A DNA stretch of 64,000 bases from Pasteurellaceae bacterium (GCA_030528525.1 JAUMYT010000001.1:1-64000); one strand, 5' to 3'; counted from the stretch's first letter, positions 9,326-19,964 are shown. Program-made: numbers and translations. Notes: generated by a model not told the origin, from the letters alone.

Positions 9326-9350
9326 AAAATGGGAACAGAGTTCCCATTTT
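9326..9350 (-). terminator. Terminator of the ygiW-like pair
   Basis: On the minus strand the stem AAAATGGGAAC / GTTCCCATTTT has a 3-base loop and is followed by TTCTTTC. It sits 12 bases after the stop codon of the second OB-fold gene. Confidence 0.8.
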
Positions 9351-9361
9351 AAATGAAGTGA

Positions 9362-9724
9362 TTATTGTAGCACGGTTAATTCACGCACTTTTAGCTCCGT
9401 TTTATTCCATTCTTTATCAATTTCTCCATAAAGACGAAGCTTATTTTGTGTCGTGACGTTTTGACCACGCCAAATGTGTTGATCAATTTCCACTCTGATC
9501 TGACCTGTCGCATCGCCAAACAGATATTCATCATCATCGATTTGGCTTAAAATTTTCCCTTCTAATGTCACGTAGCTATCATCACGAGCAGATAGAGCCT
9601 GTTGCACACTCATTGTATGTGTTGGCAGATTAGCCCCAAAAACCTGTTGTTGCGGTTGCTCACTTTGGCAAGCTGTCAGTGCAACAGTGCCGAATAAGAT
9701 TGAGAGGGTAAGATATTTTTTCAT
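9362..9724 (-). CDS. YgiW/BOF-type OB-fold lipoprotein
   Basis: The protein is 120 aa. The signal peptide ends in the lipobox VALTAC (Cys19 or 20), so this copy is predicted to be membrane anchored. The mature domain (about residues 45-118) is a bacterial OB-fold of the YgiW/YdeI type, with YVTLEGKIL, DDEYLFGDATGQIRVEID and KLRLYGEID. Family members bind small cationic or other ligands in the periplasm and are linked to stress tolerance. It is an 11-base-spaced tandem partner of the next upstream gene, whose product lacks a lipobox. Confidence 0.85.
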   Translation of the reverse strand: MKKYLTLSILFGTVALTACQSEQPQQQVFGANLPTHTMSVQQALSARDDSYVTLEGKILSQIDDDEYLFGDATGQIRVEIDQHIWRGQNVTTQNKLRLYGEIDKEWNKTELKVRELTVLQ

Positions 9725-9735
9725 ATTAGCTCCTA

Positions 9736-10074
9736 TTATTTAGAAATTCGTTTAACATCGATCTCAATTTTGCCTTTTTCTTTATCGACTGTGCCGTAAA
9801 TTGTGACTTTATCTTTCGGCGAAACCGTCAAACCGCCCCAAATATCATCATCGATTTCGACATAGATCTGCCCAGAGCGGTCTTTAAAAAGGTATTTTTC
9901 ATCACCTACTTTCTTCACAATATAACCTCTTAAAACAATTGGGCTATCATCATAAGCCTTCTTTGCTTGAGCAACATTACTCATTTTCTGTGATGATGTC
10001 GAATTACCTTGAAAACCTGCCAGTGATGTGGTTGAAAGTGTAATTAAAGCGATAAAAGTGACTAATTTCTTCAT
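9736..10074 (-). CDS. YgiW/BOF-type periplasmic OB-fold protein
   Basis: The protein is 112 aa with a classical signal peptide (cleavage near SLAG, residues 17-20) and no lipobox cysteine. The OB-fold domain has IVLRGYIVKK, DEKYLFKDRSGQIYVEIDDD and DKVTIYGTVD, the BOF pattern. It is a paralogue of the following gene and forms a two-gene operon with it: one soluble and one lipidated version. The ligand is unknown. The upstream region to purN (95 bases) probably holds its promoter. Confidence 0.87.
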   Translation of the reverse strand: MKKLVTFIALITLSTTSLAGFQGNSTSSQKMSNVAQAKKAYDDSPIVLRGYIVKKVGDEKYLFKDRSGQIYVEIDDDIWGGLTVSPKDKVTIYGTVDKEKGKIEIDVKRISK

Positions 10075-10168
10075 TTTTTAGATCCTATATAAAAGAAAGA
10101 TAGCACTACAATGGCTACCTTGGATTGCATTAGACCACACAATTCTTAAAAAAATCTTAAGAAAACCA

Positions 10169-10807
10169 TCAATCTAACGCATAACCTTGCGGTGGAAGTA
10201 AATTACCGTCTAAATAGGCTCTGCCGTCTTGCAATTTTAGGCGATCGGCACAGAACCACTGCACCACGAGCGGATAGCAACGGTGCTCTTGCTCATACAC
10301 TCGCTCAATTACATCATCAAGCTGATCATCGGGGTAAATCGGCACTTTGGCTTGTAGCACCACCGCACCGCCATCGACTTCTTCATTCACAAAGTGAATG
10401 CTCATTCCGTGTTCGGTATCGCCTGCCTCCATTGCTCGCTGGTGCGTGTTCAGCCCTGCATATTTCGGCAATAACGATGGGTGAATATTCAAAATTTTGC
10501 CTGCAAAACGTTGAGTAAATTCTGCGGTCAAAATTTTCATATAGCCTGCAAGCACAATTAAATCGGCATCAAGTTGCTCGATTTGCTCGGCAATCGCCGT
10601 ATCCATTGCCAAGTTACTTTCAAAATTTTTACGACTAAATACAAAAGTCGGAATATCGGCATTTTTCGCCCGTTCCAAACCGTAAGCATTGGCTTTATTG
10701 GACATTACGCCACAAATTCTGCCATTGATCTGCCCTGCGAGCGTAGCATCTAAAATGGCTTGTAAATTCGAGCCGTTGCCCGAAATCAGTACAACAATGT
10801 TTTTCAT
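10169..10807 (-). CDS. purN: Phosphoribosylglycinamide formyltransferase PurN
   Basis: The protein is 212 aa from the ATG at 10807, which gives the family N terminus MKNIVVLISGNGSNLQAI. A TTG two codons earlier is possible but unlikely. Catalytic residues of the GART family are visible: Asn in ILNIHPSLLPKYAGLN, His in that same HPSLLP motif, and Asp in HFVNEEVDGG. It transfers a formyl group to GAR in step three of purine synthesis. It follows purM in the same direction, but a REPIN lies between them. Confidence 0.96.
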   Translation of the reverse strand: MKNIVVLISGNGSNLQAILDATLAGQINGRICGVMSNKANAYGLERAKNADIPTFVFSRKNFESNLAMDTAIAEQIEQLDADLIVLAGYMKILTAEFTQRFAGKILNIHPSLLPKYAGLNTHQRAMEAGDTEHGMSIHFVNEEVDGGAVVLQAKVPIYPDDQLDDVIERVYEQEHRCYPLVVQWFCADRLKLQDGRAYLDGNLLPPQGYALD

Positions 10808-10846
10808 TTGCAAAATCTTATTTGAATCTGACCGCTTGCGATAAAT

Positions 10847-10917
10847 GTAGGGGCGAACCTATGTGTTCGCCCACTACGATTGATGAATTTCGGGCGGACA
10901 CATAGGTCCGCCCCTAC
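10847..10917. repeat. REPIN-like inverted pair between purM and purN
   Basis: GTAG plus a palindrome (GGGCGAACCTATGTGTTCGCCC, 10851-10872) faces an inverted partner ending CCCCTAC (10892-10917). The two halves carry the same hyphenated palindrome with a few changes. This is the head-plus-hairpin arrangement of REP sequences in inverted pairs. Confidence 0.75.
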
Positions 10918-10933
10918 ATAGTGATGAGATAGA

Positions 10934-11974
10934 TTAGATAATTTCAACTTGCTCGCCACCGTCAAGGGCTTCGATTTTACCGATTACCCAAGCCTGCTCG
11001 CCCGCTTGTTTTAATAAGGCAAGTGCGGTTTCCACGTCTGCTTGTGGTAAAGCAATGACCATACCCACGCCACAGTTAAAGGTGCGATACATTTCGTAAC
11101 GGCTGATGTTGCCTTTTTCTTGCAACCATTTGAACGCTGGTTGCCATTCCCAGCTGCTTTCGTTGATCACCGCTTTCACATTTTTCGGCAGCACGCGTGG
11201 AATATTTTCCCAGAAACCACCACCCGTTAAGTGAGCAATAGCGTGAACGTCTGTTTGTTTGATTAACTGCAACACCGATTTCACATAGATTTTGGTCGGG
11301 GCAAGGAAATGTTCACCTAAGGTTTTGCCTTCGAGTAAATCAGTCGCTTTCGCACCGCTCACTTCTAACACTTTGCGGATTAAAGAATAGCCGTTTGAGT
11401 GTGGGCCACTTGAACCGAGAGCGATTAACGCATCGCCCACTTTGACACTAGAGCCGTCAATGATCTCTGATTTTTCCACCACACCAACGCAGAAACCCGC
11501 TAAGTCGTAATCGCCTGCGTGATACATTCCTGGCATTTCAGCCGTTTCGCCGCCCACTAAGGCACAGCCTGACTGCTCACAGCCGTTAGCAATGCCTTTA
11601 ATCACCGAACTTGCCACATCCACATCTAATTTGCCTGTGGCGTAGTAATCCAAGAAGAACAACGGCTCTGCCCCTTGTACGACAAGGTCGTTTACGCACA
11701 TTGCTACTAAATCAATACCAATGCTGTCGTGTTTGTTTAAATCGATCGCTAAACGCAATTTCGTGCCGACGCCATCAGTACCTGAAACTAAAATCGGCTC
11801 TTTATATTTGGTTGGCAACGCACATAACGCCCCGAAACCACCTAAACCGCCCATCACTTCAGGGCGGCGAGTGCGTTTCACGTCTTCTTTAATCCGCTCA
11901 ACCAATTCATTTCCTGCGTGAATATCCACGCCTGCATCTTTATAACTAAGTTGTGTTGTCACAGCAAACCCCAA
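10934..11974 (-). CDS. purM: Phosphoribosylformylglycinamidine cyclo-ligase PurM
   Basis: The protein is 346 aa, as in E. coli (345). It has the AIRS fold with [17 protein letters not shown] at the N terminus, the ATP-site segment [14 protein letters not shown] and the glycine-rich [13 protein letters not shown]. It closes the imidazole ring to make AIR in step five of purine synthesis. A PurR operator is centred about 47 bases before the start codon, so purine repression of purM-purN is likely. Confidence 0.97.
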   Translation of the reverse strand: MGFAVTTQLSYKDAGVDIHAGNELVERIKEDVKRTRRPEVMGGLGGFGALCALPTKYKEPILVSGTDGVGTKLRLAIDLNKHDSIGIDLVAMCVNDLVVQGAEPLFFLDYYATGKLDVDVASSVIKGIANGCEQSGCALVGGETAEMPGMYHAGDYDLAGFCVGVVEKSEIIDGSSVKVGDALIALGSSGPHSNGYSLIRKVLEVSGAKATDLLEGKTLGEHFLAPTKIYVKSVLQLIKQTDVHAIAHLTGGGFWENIPRVLPKNVKAVINESSWEWQPAFKWLQEKGNISRYEMYRTFNCGVGMVIALPQADVETALALLKQAGEQAWVIGKIEALDGGEQVEII

Positions 11975-12013
11975 ACCAAAAATGAAACAAAAAACGGCGT
12001 GATTATAGCATTA

Positions 12014-12029
12014 AAGCAAACGTTTGCGG
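12014..12029. promoter_or_regulatory. PurR operator of purMN
   Basis: AAGCAAACGTTTGCGG contains the perfect palindrome GCAAACGTTTGC and matches the known PurR box (ACGCAAACGTTTTCGT) at the central ten positions. It lies 40-55 bases upstream of the purM start codon. This is strong motif evidence. Confidence 0.85.
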
Positions 12030-12189
12030 TAGAAAATTGATCGGCAAGAAAAATCACATTTTGCACAAAATCTATTTGCCAAATGAAATAACTTCTGCTA
12101 TTTATACGCACTTTTTGAAGCCCCTAAAGCCAATGTTGTATCTTTTTAGGGAAAATCACAGAAACGGCATCACAAAACAGGAGTGATCT

Positions 12190-12639
12190 ATGACGCAAGT
12201 GGCAAACACCACTTCCCTGAGCTTACTTGCTTTAGCTGGGGTGACCCCATATCAGTTGGGCAAAGATGAAGAGTATATGAATGACGAGCAAATCGAGCAT
12301 TTTCGTAAAATTCTCAAGGCGTGGCACGAGCAAATTATGGAAGAAGCAGAACGCACCAAGAGCCAAATGCAAGATGATGTGACCAACTTTGCCGATCCTG
12401 CCGACCGTGCAACTCAAGAAGAAGAGTTCAGTTTAGAATTACGCAACCGTGATCGTGAGCGTAAATTGCTCAAACGCATTGAGCAAACCTTGATCAAATT
12501 AGATTCGGGCGACTACGGCTACTGCGATGCCTGCGGCATTGAGATCGGCTTGAAACGTTTAGAAGCTCGCCCAACGGCTGATTTGTGTATTGACTGCAAA
12601 ACCCTTGCCGAAATTCGTGAAAAGCAAATGGGTGGTTAA
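12190..12639 (+). CDS. dksA: RNA polymerase-binding transcription factor DksA
   Basis: The protein is 149 aa. A coiled-coil carries the tip motif FADPADRA (Asp69, Asp72), the residues that reach the polymerase active site. It is followed by a C4 zinc finger (Cys112, Cys115, Cys133, Cys136) and the usual tail [10 protein letters not shown]. DksA works with ppGpp to repress rRNA promoters and activate amino-acid promoters. AGGAG lies 7 bases before the ATG. pcnB and folK follow; gluQ, which sits between dksA and pcnB in E. coli, is absent. Confidence 0.97.
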   Translation: MTQVANTTSLSLLALAGVTPYQLGKDEEYMNDEQIEHFRKILKAWHEQIMEEAERTKSQMQDDVTNFADPADRATQEEEFSLELRNRDRERKLLKRIEQTLIKLDSGDYGYCDACGIEIGLKRLEARPTADLCIDCKTLAEIREKQMGG

Positions 12640-12645
12640 TGCCTG

Positions 12646-12680
12646 ACAAGGGGGCGAGAACCCGAAACTTTTTGCAAAAT
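12646..12680 (+). repeat. Uptake-signal-like repeat, copy 3
   Basis: ACAAGGGGG, then CGAGAA, then AACTTTTTGCAAAAT: a near-perfect full copy with core and tail. It lies seven bases after the dksA stop. Confidence 0.85.
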
Positions 12681-12686
12681 GAGACT

Positions 12687-12710
12687 GGTGGGCAGGAATG
12701 CCCATCCTAC
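12687..12710. repeat. REP-like palindrome before pcnB
   Basis: GGTGGGCAGGAATGCCCATCCTAC: a GGGCA/TGCCC palindrome ending in CTAC, the complement of the GTAG head seen in the other REP copies. It is a single unit, not a pair. Confidence 0.55.
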
Positions 12711-12729
12711 TTTTATTTAGGAGTAACCT

Positions 12730-14271
12730 ATTTTTAACTACATTAAATCGTTGTTTTCCAAGCAAAAAAAACAGAAAAACGAATCGCTTGTGGAAACAGA
12801 GATCGCACAACCTACCACGCACCGCCGTTCAGCCCCAAATCTGACTGAAGTCGTTCGATCTTCTGCAAAATCTAGCCCGAAAAAATCGGCAAATACTAAA
12901 AATACCCACACGCCGCCGCACATTCAGCACAAGAAATTTACCGTCAATGCCAAAGAGTACGGCATCAGCCTAAAAGATTTTCCCACTAACGCTGTGGCAA
13001 TCGTCACCAAACTGCACAAACACGGCTACCAAGCCTACATTGTCGGCGGTTGCCTGCGAGATTTATTGCTCGGGCAAAAAGCCAAAGATTTTGACATCGC
13101 CACTAACGCTCGCCCAGAAGAAATCCAAAAAGTGTTCGGTCGCCAATGCCGTTTAATCGGTCGCCGTTTCCGCTTGGCTCACGTGGTTTACGGGCGAGAA
13201 ATTTACGAAGTCGCCACCTTCCGAGCCGAACATCACAGCAATGCCAACGAAAAAATTTCCAAAACCAACGATGTGGGAATGCTACTGCGAGATAACGTGT
13301 ACGGCACAATGCGAGAAGATGCCGAACGCCGCGATTTCAGCGTCAATGCTCTCTATTACGATGTCGCTCACAACCTAATTTTTGACTTTTTCAACGGCAT
13401 TGATGATTTGCGTGCCAGCCGTTTGAAATTGATTGGCGATCCTGTGGTGCGTTATCAGGAAGATCCTGTACGAATGTTGCGAGCGGTGCGATTTATGGCG
13501 AAATTGGAGATGTTCCTTGATCGCAGCTGCGATGAGCCGATCCGCAAAATGGCACATTTGCTCAACCATATTCCGCCTGCTCGCCTGTTTGATGAATCGC
13601 TCAAATTGTTGCAGTCAGGCAACGGGTTCAAAACCTACGAATTATTGCGAAAATACGGCTTATTTGAGCAACTTTTCCCGGTGTTAAGCCCATTTTTCAC
13701 CGAAAAAGCCGATTCGAATGCCGAGAGAATGATCAGCAAAGCGTTAAATTCCACCGATGATCGCATTCGGGATAATTTGCGTGTGAATCCCGCCTTTTTA
13801 TTTGCCGCATTGCTTTGGTATCCATTGCGAGAAAAAATTGACGAGCTGAAAAACGAAGGCGGCTTGAACACCTTTGATGCCTTAGCGTTAGCCGCCAACG
13901 AGATTCTCGCCGACAGTTGCAAAGCCATGGCATTGCACCGCCGTTATACCGCAGTGATTCGGGATATTTGGACGTTGCAATTCCAACTGCCGAAACGCAC
14001 GCCAAAACGGGCACAACAAACCTTGGAACACATCAAATTCCGTGCTGCCTTTGATTTGCTTGTGATGCGTGCCGAAATTGAAGGTGGCGATTTGGTGGAA
14101 CTGAGTGCGTGGTGGCACGAATACCAATTCAGCAATGATAGCCAACGCCAAGAATTGCTGAAAGGCGTGAAGCCAACGGCTTTCCAAGACGAACAGCCGA
14201 AGAAGAAACGCAAACCACGCCGCCGTTTTTATCGCAAGAAAAAATCAGCATCTGCACAAGGGGAAAATTGA
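12730..14271 (+). CDS. pcnB: Poly(A) polymerase I, apparent AUU start
   Basis: The protein is about 513 aa. The nucleotidyltransferase head has GGCLRDLLLGQKAKDFDIAT (from about residue 106) with the catalytic Asp pair, then the YEVATFRAE and RDFSVNALYYD segments. The tail is very basic (KKKRKPRRRFYRKKKS). It adds 3' A tails to RNA and promotes decay. Start choice: the frame is open from ATT at 12730, which has AGGAG six bases upstream and yields MFNYIKSLFSK. The next in-frame candidate, TTG at 12751, has no Shine-Dalgarno. E. coli pcnB is known to start with AUU at the same place. It overlaps folK by one base. Confidence 0.9.
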   Translation: MFNYIKSLFSKQKKQKNESLVETEIAQPTTHRRSAPNLTEVVRSSAKSSPKKSANTKNTHTPPHIQHKKFTVNAKEYGISLKDFPTNAVAIVTKLHKHGYQAYIVGGCLRDLLLGQKAKDFDIATNARPEEIQKVFGRQCRLIGRRFRLAHVVYGREIYEVATFRAEHHSNANEKISKTNDVGMLLRDNVYGTMREDAERRDFSVNALYYDVAHNLIFDFFNGIDDLRASRLKLIGDPVVRYQEDPVRMLRAVRFMAKLEMFLDRSCDEPIRKMAHLLNHIPPARLFDESLKLLQSGNGFKTYELLRKYGLFEQLFPVLSPFFTEKADSNAERMISKALNSTDDRIRDNLRVNPAFLFAALLWYPLREKIDELKNEGGLNTFDALALAANEILADSCKAMALHRRYTAVIRDIWTLQFQLPKRTPKRAQQTLEHIKFRAAFDLLVMRAEIEGGDLVELSAWWHEYQFSNDSQRQELLKGVKPTAFQDEQPKKKRKPRRRFYRKKKSASAQGEN

Positions 14272-14738
14272 TGGTAACCGTGTATGTCGCCTTGGGCTCG
14301 AACCTGAATAATCCGCTAGAGCAACTGCTACAAGGGGTCAGATCTTTGCAAAAATTTGCAAATTTTTCTGTCAGCCCATTCTATGGAAGCAAACCACTTG
14401 GGCCACAAGATCAGCCCGATTATGTGAATGCAGTGGCGAAATTCGATACGGATCTTTCGCCGATTGAACTGCTCGATCATTTACAGAGCATTGAAAACCA
14501 ACAAGGACGAGTACGATTACGCCGTTGGGGCGAGCGGACGCTAGATTTGGATATTCTGCTTTACGGCAACGAACAAATTCAAAGCGAACGCCTGACTGTG
14601 CCACATTACGATATGCATAACCGTGAATTTGTGATCGTGCCGCTTTACGATCTTTCTCCCGATCTGATTTTGCCGAATGGTATGCCTGTGGCAGAGCTTT
14701 ATCAGCAGTTTAAAGAGCATCAAATGGTGAGGTTTTAA
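14271..14738 (+). CDS. folK: Hydroxymethyldihydropterin pyrophosphokinase FolK
   Basis: The protein is 155 aa, normal for HPPK. It has VYVALGSNLNNP at the N terminus, GPQDQPDYVNA and the RWGERTLDLDILLYGN motif with the Mg-binding aspartates, then LTVPHYDMHNREFV. It transfers pyrophosphate from ATP to 6-hydroxymethyl-7,8-dihydropterin in folate synthesis. The ATG overlaps the pcnB stop (TGATG). A copy of the uptake-like repeat lies within codons 21-33 (peptide QGVRSLQKFANFS), in a variable region, with no net length change compared with E. coli. Confidence 0.96.
   Translation: MVTVYVALGSNLNNPLEQLLQGVRSLQKFANFSVSPFYGSKPLGPQDQPDYVNAVAKFDTDLSPIELLDHLQSIENQQGRVRLRRWGERTLDLDILLYGNEQIQSERLTVPHYDMHNREFVIVPLYDLSPDLILPNGMPVAELYQQFKEHQMVRF
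14330..14367 (+). repeat. Uptake-signal-like repeat, copy 4 (inside folK)
   Basis: ACAAGGGGT, CAGA, then TTTGCAAAAATTTGCAAATT. This copy differs from the classical ACAAGCGGT core at one position and has two AT-rich boxes one helical turn apart. It is read in the frame xxA-CAA-GGG. Confidence 0.8.
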
Positions 14739-14740
14739 CA

Positions 14741-14782
14741 AAATACGTCAACATCCATAAATTCATGTTGACGTATTTTTTT
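14741..14782. terminator. Terminator between folK and mnmE
   Basis: A 14-bp stem, AAATACGTCAACAT / ATGTTGACGTATTT, with a 10-base loop and a T tract on the plus strand. It separates the converging folK and mnmE and may act in both directions. Confidence 0.85.
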
Positions 14783-14796
14783 AGAGGTATTTGGGA

Positions 14797-16155
14797 TTAT
14801 TTCCCAATACAAAACGAGCTAAAAATATTCCCCAACAAATCGTCAGAGGTAAACTGCCCAGTGATTTCACTTAACGCATTTTGTACCAAGCGGAGTTCTT
14901 CGGCGAGCAATTCACCCGCAAAAAATTGCGTGAGCTGAACGTGTCCACGCTCTAAATGCTCCGCTGCGGTTTCAAGGGCGACAAGGTGGCGGCGGCGAGC
15001 GATAAATCCGCCTTCCGTTGAGCTTTGGTAACCCATTGATTTTTTTAAGTGTTCTCGCAATAAATCCACACCCACTTTGGTTTGAGCGGAAAGGCGAATC
15101 ACGGTAAAGCCGTTTTCTTCGCTCAAACTTTCCTGCTCGCCAGTTAAATCGACCTTATTGCGAATCACTGCAAGCGGTAAGTTCTTCGGCAATTTTTGCA
15201 AAAAGTCAGCCCATTCGGTTTGGAAATCGGTGCCTTGTGATTGCTGGCTGTCGATCATCAACAGCACCTGATCCGCTTGCTCGATCTCGTCCCACGCCCG
15301 TTTGATCCCAATTTTTTCCACTTCATCACTTGCATCACGCAAGCCTGCGGTGTCAATAATGTGCAACGGCATTCCGTCAATGTGAATATGCTCTCGCAAC
15401 ACATCACGAGTCGTGCCAGCAATGTCGGTCACAATCGCCGCATCACGCCCTGCCAAGGCGTTGAGCAAGCTCGATTTGCCTGCATTCGGCTTGCCTGCAA
15501 TGACGACTTTCATTCCTTCACGCAAAATCGTGCCTTGTTTGGCTTCTTGGCGAACGCTAGAGAGTTGAGCGATGATTTCGTTCAGTTTGGCTTCGATTTT
15601 GCCGTCCGCCAAAAAGTCGATCTCTTCATCAGGGAAATCGATCGCCGCTTCCACATAGGTGCGAAGGTAAATCACATTATCAACCAATTGATTGATTTTA
15701 TTTGAAAATTCCCCTTGCAACGATTTTAACGCTGAACGAGCGGCTTGTTCAGAAGTGGCATCGATCAGATCGGCAATGGCTTCGGCTTGGGCAAGATCGA
15801 GTTTATCGTTCAAAAATGCCTGCTCGGAAAATTCGCCTGCTCGAGCAATGCGAATGCCGTCAATTTTTAAAATGCGGTTGAGCAACATATCTAAAATCAC
15901 TTGCCCGCCGTGCCCTTGCAATTCCAACACATCTTCGCCCGTGAACGAGTTCGGGGCTTTGAAAAACAGGGCAATACCTTGATCTAAAATCGTGCCGTCT
16001 TCGTCTTTGAACGGCAAATAGTCCGCCATTCTCGGCTTCGGGCATTTGCCAAGCACGGCGGTTGCAACGTCGCTGGCGAGCGGGCCAGACACCCGCAAAA
16101 TGCCAATTCCACCTCGACCAATCGGCGTGGCTTGAGCAACAATGGTTTCTTTCAT
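14797..16155 (-). CDS. mnmE: tRNA modification GTPase MnmE
   Basis: The protein is 452 aa from the ATG at 16155, giving [25 protein letters not shown] lies just upstream, so the longer upstream reading is discarded. It has the N-terminal formyl-THF-binding domain, a helical domain split by a GTPase domain ([33 protein letters not shown]) and the C-terminal FCIGK with the essential cysteine. With MnmG it forms 5-carboxymethylaminomethyluridine at the tRNA wobble position. Confidence 0.97.
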   Translation of the reverse strand: MKETIVAQATPIGRGGIGILRVSGPLASDVATAVLGKCPKPRMADYLPFKDEDGTILDQGIALFFKAPNSFTGEDVLELQGHGGQVILDMLLNRILKIDGIRIARAGEFSEQAFLNDKLDLAQAEAIADLIDATSEQAARSALKSLQGEFSNKINQLVDNVIYLRTYVEAAIDFPDEEIDFLADGKIEAKLNEIIAQLSSVRQEAKQGTILREGMKVVIAGKPNAGKSSLLNALAGRDAAIVTDIAGTTRDVLREHIHIDGMPLHIIDTAGLRDASDEVEKIGIKRAWDEIEQADQVLLMIDSQQSQGTDFQTEWADFLQKLPKNLPLAVIRNKVDLTGEQESLSEENGFTVIRLSAQTKVGVDLLREHLKKSMGYQSSTEGGFIARRRHLVALETAAEHLERGHVQLTQFFAGELLAEELRLVQNALSEITGQFTSDDLLGNIFSSFCIGK

Positions 16156-16192
16156 AATGTTCCTTGATGAGACATGGTTGCAGTATTGTACT

Positions 16193-16226
16193 GCAAGGGG
16201 GGGAGTATCTGAAACTTTTTGCAAAA
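16193..16226 (+). repeat. Uptake-signal-like repeat, copy 5
   Basis: GCAAGGGGGGG, AGTATCTG, then AACTTTTTGCAAAAC. The first base of the core is G instead of A. It lies between argG and mnmE, which read in the same direction. Confidence 0.75.
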
Positions 16227-16281
16227 CAAACTTGGAAAAGTAAAGGCATAGCCCCTATCGGTATGCTATGCCTTATAAAGA

Positions 16282-17688
<1,407 letters not shown>

Positions 17689-17716
17689 CTAGCCGAAAAT
17701 TGGCTTTTATTCTAGT

Positions 17717-18760
17717 TTAATGCGTGTTCTGCTGAAATTGCTGATACAGCTGATGATATTCCTCAGCCATTCGCTCAGCGGTGAAATTACGCTGTTGGCA
17801 AAACTGGCTAATCTGCTGTTTTAATTCATTGAGTTTTTCAGGATGAGTAGTAAGTTCTGTTAAATAGGCTTGATAATCGGCAAGTTGATTTTTTTCACTC
17901 AAATAACCCGTTTTATCTTGTTGCACAATTTCAGGAATCCCCCCCGTTGCGTGGGCAATCACAGGCACTTGGTATTGATAGCCTTCTAAAATGATACCGC
18001 CCAGTCCTTCGGAGTGAGAAGGCACAAGTTGTAAATCAAGTTGTTTAAACACACTGCCCATATGGTCGGTAAAAGGAATAAAATAAAGGTTATTTAAGCC
18101 ATTGGCTTGTTGTTTCAGTTCGTTTTCCAATTCGCCCGAACCGACTAAATAAAAATGGTGCTGTGGAAAATGCTGTGCTAATTCAATGGTCAACGGAAAA
18201 TTCTTAATCGGTTGAAAATTGCCAATATGCCCGATGTGAAATTGAGCCTTTTGTGGTGAAAAATAGCGTTGTTCAAATTCAGGATTTTCTTGCAGTGGCT
18301 TGATACAGCCGTAAATCGTCTGGCTGTTTGGATTCAGTGCTTTCAATATTTCTGTAATTTTTTGACTAACCCCAACTAATCTATCTGCTTGCTGATAACT
18401 TTTTGTGGAGGATTTTCGTTTAAAAGGAAACGCCACGTGGCGAGTAATCACGGTGGGCTTGCCTGATATTTTTTTCAAAATGGCGGCAAGATGAGCCCCT
18501 CTACCGTCTTGGGCGTGAATAATTAAAGATCGTTTGCTCAACACTAATTTGAGTAATTGCCAAAGATTCACAAGCTGAACGAATGGAGCTGTTTGGGCTA
18601 AATGTTTTTTTAATTTGCCCGAGGATTTGCCAAAGAAAAAGAGTTCGTAATGTTCTAATTGATTTAACCCTCGCATCAATTGCTCGGTTTGAAATTCACC
18701 TCCTCCAAAACCTGATGCCATATTGATGAACAAAACCCTTGTTTTTTCCAATGGTTGCAT
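17717..18760 (-). CDS. GT4-family glycosyltransferase, likely LPS core
   Basis: The protein is 347 aa with the GT-B fold of family 4. The C-terminal half carries HIGNFQPIKNF (nucleotide-sugar domain start), then the E-x7-E signature as EGLGGIILE. The N terminus has GFGGGEFQTEQLM. It probably transfers a hexose or heptose to the inner or outer LPS core; the sugar cannot be read from sequence. Its ATG overlaps the stop of the upstream glycosyltransferase (TAATG), with GGGGGAG as ribosome-binding site, so the pair is co-translated. Confidence 0.8.
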   Translation of the reverse strand: MQPLEKTRVLFINMASGFGGGEFQTEQLMRGLNQLEHYELFFFGKSSGKLKKHLAQTAPFVQLVNLWQLLKLVLSKRSLIIHAQDGRGAHLAAILKKISGKPTVITRHVAFPFKRKSSTKSYQQADRLVGVSQKITEILKALNPNSQTIYGCIKPLQENPEFEQRYFSPQKAQFHIGHIGNFQPIKNFPLTIELAQHFPQHHFYLVGSGELENELKQQANGLNNLYFIPFTDHMGSVFKQLDLQLVPSHSEGLGGIILEGYQYQVPVIAHATGGIPEIVQQDKTGYLSEKNQLADYQAYLTELTTHPEKLNELKQQISQFCQQRNFTAERMAEEYHQLYQQFQQNTH

Positions 18761-19533
18761 TACTCCCCCTTATTTGCCGTGATCTGTTTCACCCAAAGAT
18801 TTGCGTATTTACTAAACACCGAATAGCTCGATAATATGGCTAATAACAAGCCTTGTTTGCCATCTAAAAAGCCTTTTTTCAGTAAATACATTTTCACAAA
18901 GCTATTTAAGGCGTGCAAAATGGCAGAAGATAAGGATGTTTTTTTCCCCTGTGCAAAACGTTGTGTTGCCCAAGCTTCGCTATAATTGGTGGCTTTTTGC
19001 AGGTATTGATGTAAATTTTTGTAGGTAAAATGGAGCAGATCGCCGTTTAAAGTTTTGACGACGGTACTCGGAGAGAAAACCACTTTTTCGTGTACTAAGG
19101 CATCGTTATATTGGGCAAGCTCTTTACGATAAAGTCGCACCACATAATCAGGGTACCAGCCAGAATGGCGGATTTCTCGTCCAAAGACTTCGCTCAATCG
19201 CCCGATTTGATAAACAGCATTTTGTTCATTTAAACTCACCGCTTGCAAAATGGCAGCTTTCAAGTCAGGCGTCACACGTTCATCGGCATCTAACCAAAGC
19301 ACATAATCACTCGTCACATAGCGTTGAGCCAGTTGGCGTTGCTTGCCGAAGCCTTGCCAGTTAGTGTTCTCATACCATTTTGCCCCATAACTTAATGCAA
19401 TGTCTTGCGTATTATCCTGACTACCGCTATCTAAAATCACGATTTCATCCACCCAATCTTTGACGGTCTCTAAAGACGCCGCAAGATCTTGGCTCTCATT
19501 TTTGACAATCATCGCAACGCTAATCGTTGGCAT
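18760..19533 (-). CDS. GT2-family LPS core glycosyltransferase (WaaE/LgtF-like)
   Basis: The protein is 257 aa from the ATG at 19533 ([13 protein letters not shown]). It is a GT-A fold of family 2, with nucleotide-binding [15 protein letters not shown] and the metal-binding DxD-type LWLDADERV, followed by HEKVVF. The pattern is that of the WaaE/KdtX/LgtF group, which adds beta-1,4-glucose to the first heptose of the inner core in enterobacteria and Haemophilus. The C-terminal 60 residues are amphipathic and may touch the inner membrane. It is the first gene of a two-gene unit with the GT4 gene. Confidence 0.82.
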   Translation of the reverse strand: MPTISVAMIVKNESQDLAASLETVKDWVDEIVILDSGSQDNTQDIALSYGAKWYENTNWQGFGKQRQLAQRYVTSDYVLWLDADERVTPDLKAAILQAVSLNEQNAVYQIGRLSEVFGREIRHSGWYPDYVVRLYRKELAQYNDALVHEKVVFSPSTVVKTLNGDLLHFTYKNLHQYLQKATNYSEAWATQRFAQGKKTSLSSAILHALNSFVKMYLLKKGFLDGKQGLLLAILSSYSVFSKYANLWVKQITANKGE

Positions 19534-19649
19534 ACTTGTTCCTGTTTCAGAGAAGAAATGACGGCATTCTAGCACAATCAAATCGCTTTAAAAATCAATC
19601 TATTTGTGCTATTTTCAGCACCGTTTTTTTATTTTTCAAGGCAAAATCA

Positions 19650-19964
19650 ATGTCTATTACATTAACAACCAAACAAAAACAGTATCTCAAAGGCTTGGCA
19701 CATCACTTAAATCCTGTGGTAATGCTCGGCGGCAATGGCTTAACCGAAGGCGTGTTGGCGGAAATTGACAACGCATTGGAACACCACGAGCTGATCAAAG
19801 TGAAAATCGCAGGGGCAGATCGTGAGGTAAAACAGCTCATCATTGATGCGATTGTGCGTGAAACCAAAGCGGCTGCGGTGCAAACAATCGGGCATATTTT
19901 GGTGCTTTATCGCCCAAGCGAGGAGAAAAAAATCAGCTTGCCAAAAGCAACGAAGGTGGTTTGA
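19650..19964 (+). CDS. yhbY: YhbY, CRM-domain ribosome-associated RNA-binding protein
   Basis: The protein is 104 aa from the ATG at 19650, the family start (MSITLTTKQKQYLKGLAHHL). It is a single CRM domain with the GGNGLTEGVLAEID loop, the conserved GxxG-like RNA-contact region. YhbY binds pre-50S ribosomal particles and aids assembly. It is divergent from the glycosyltransferase pair. AAGG lies 9 bases ahead of the ATG. A REPIN follows the stop codon. Confidence 0.93.
   Translation: MSITLTTKQKQYLKGLAHHLNPVVMLGGNGLTEGVLAEIDNALEHHELIKVKIAGADREVKQLIIDAIVRETKAAAVQTIGHILVLYRPSEEKKISLPKATKVV

Noticed and set aside
15188..15205. TTTTTGCAAAAAGTC inside mnmE, as a further repeat copy
   Set aside because: Only the AT-rich half is present and the core is missing; the codons encode a normal MnmE segment (DFLQKLPK).
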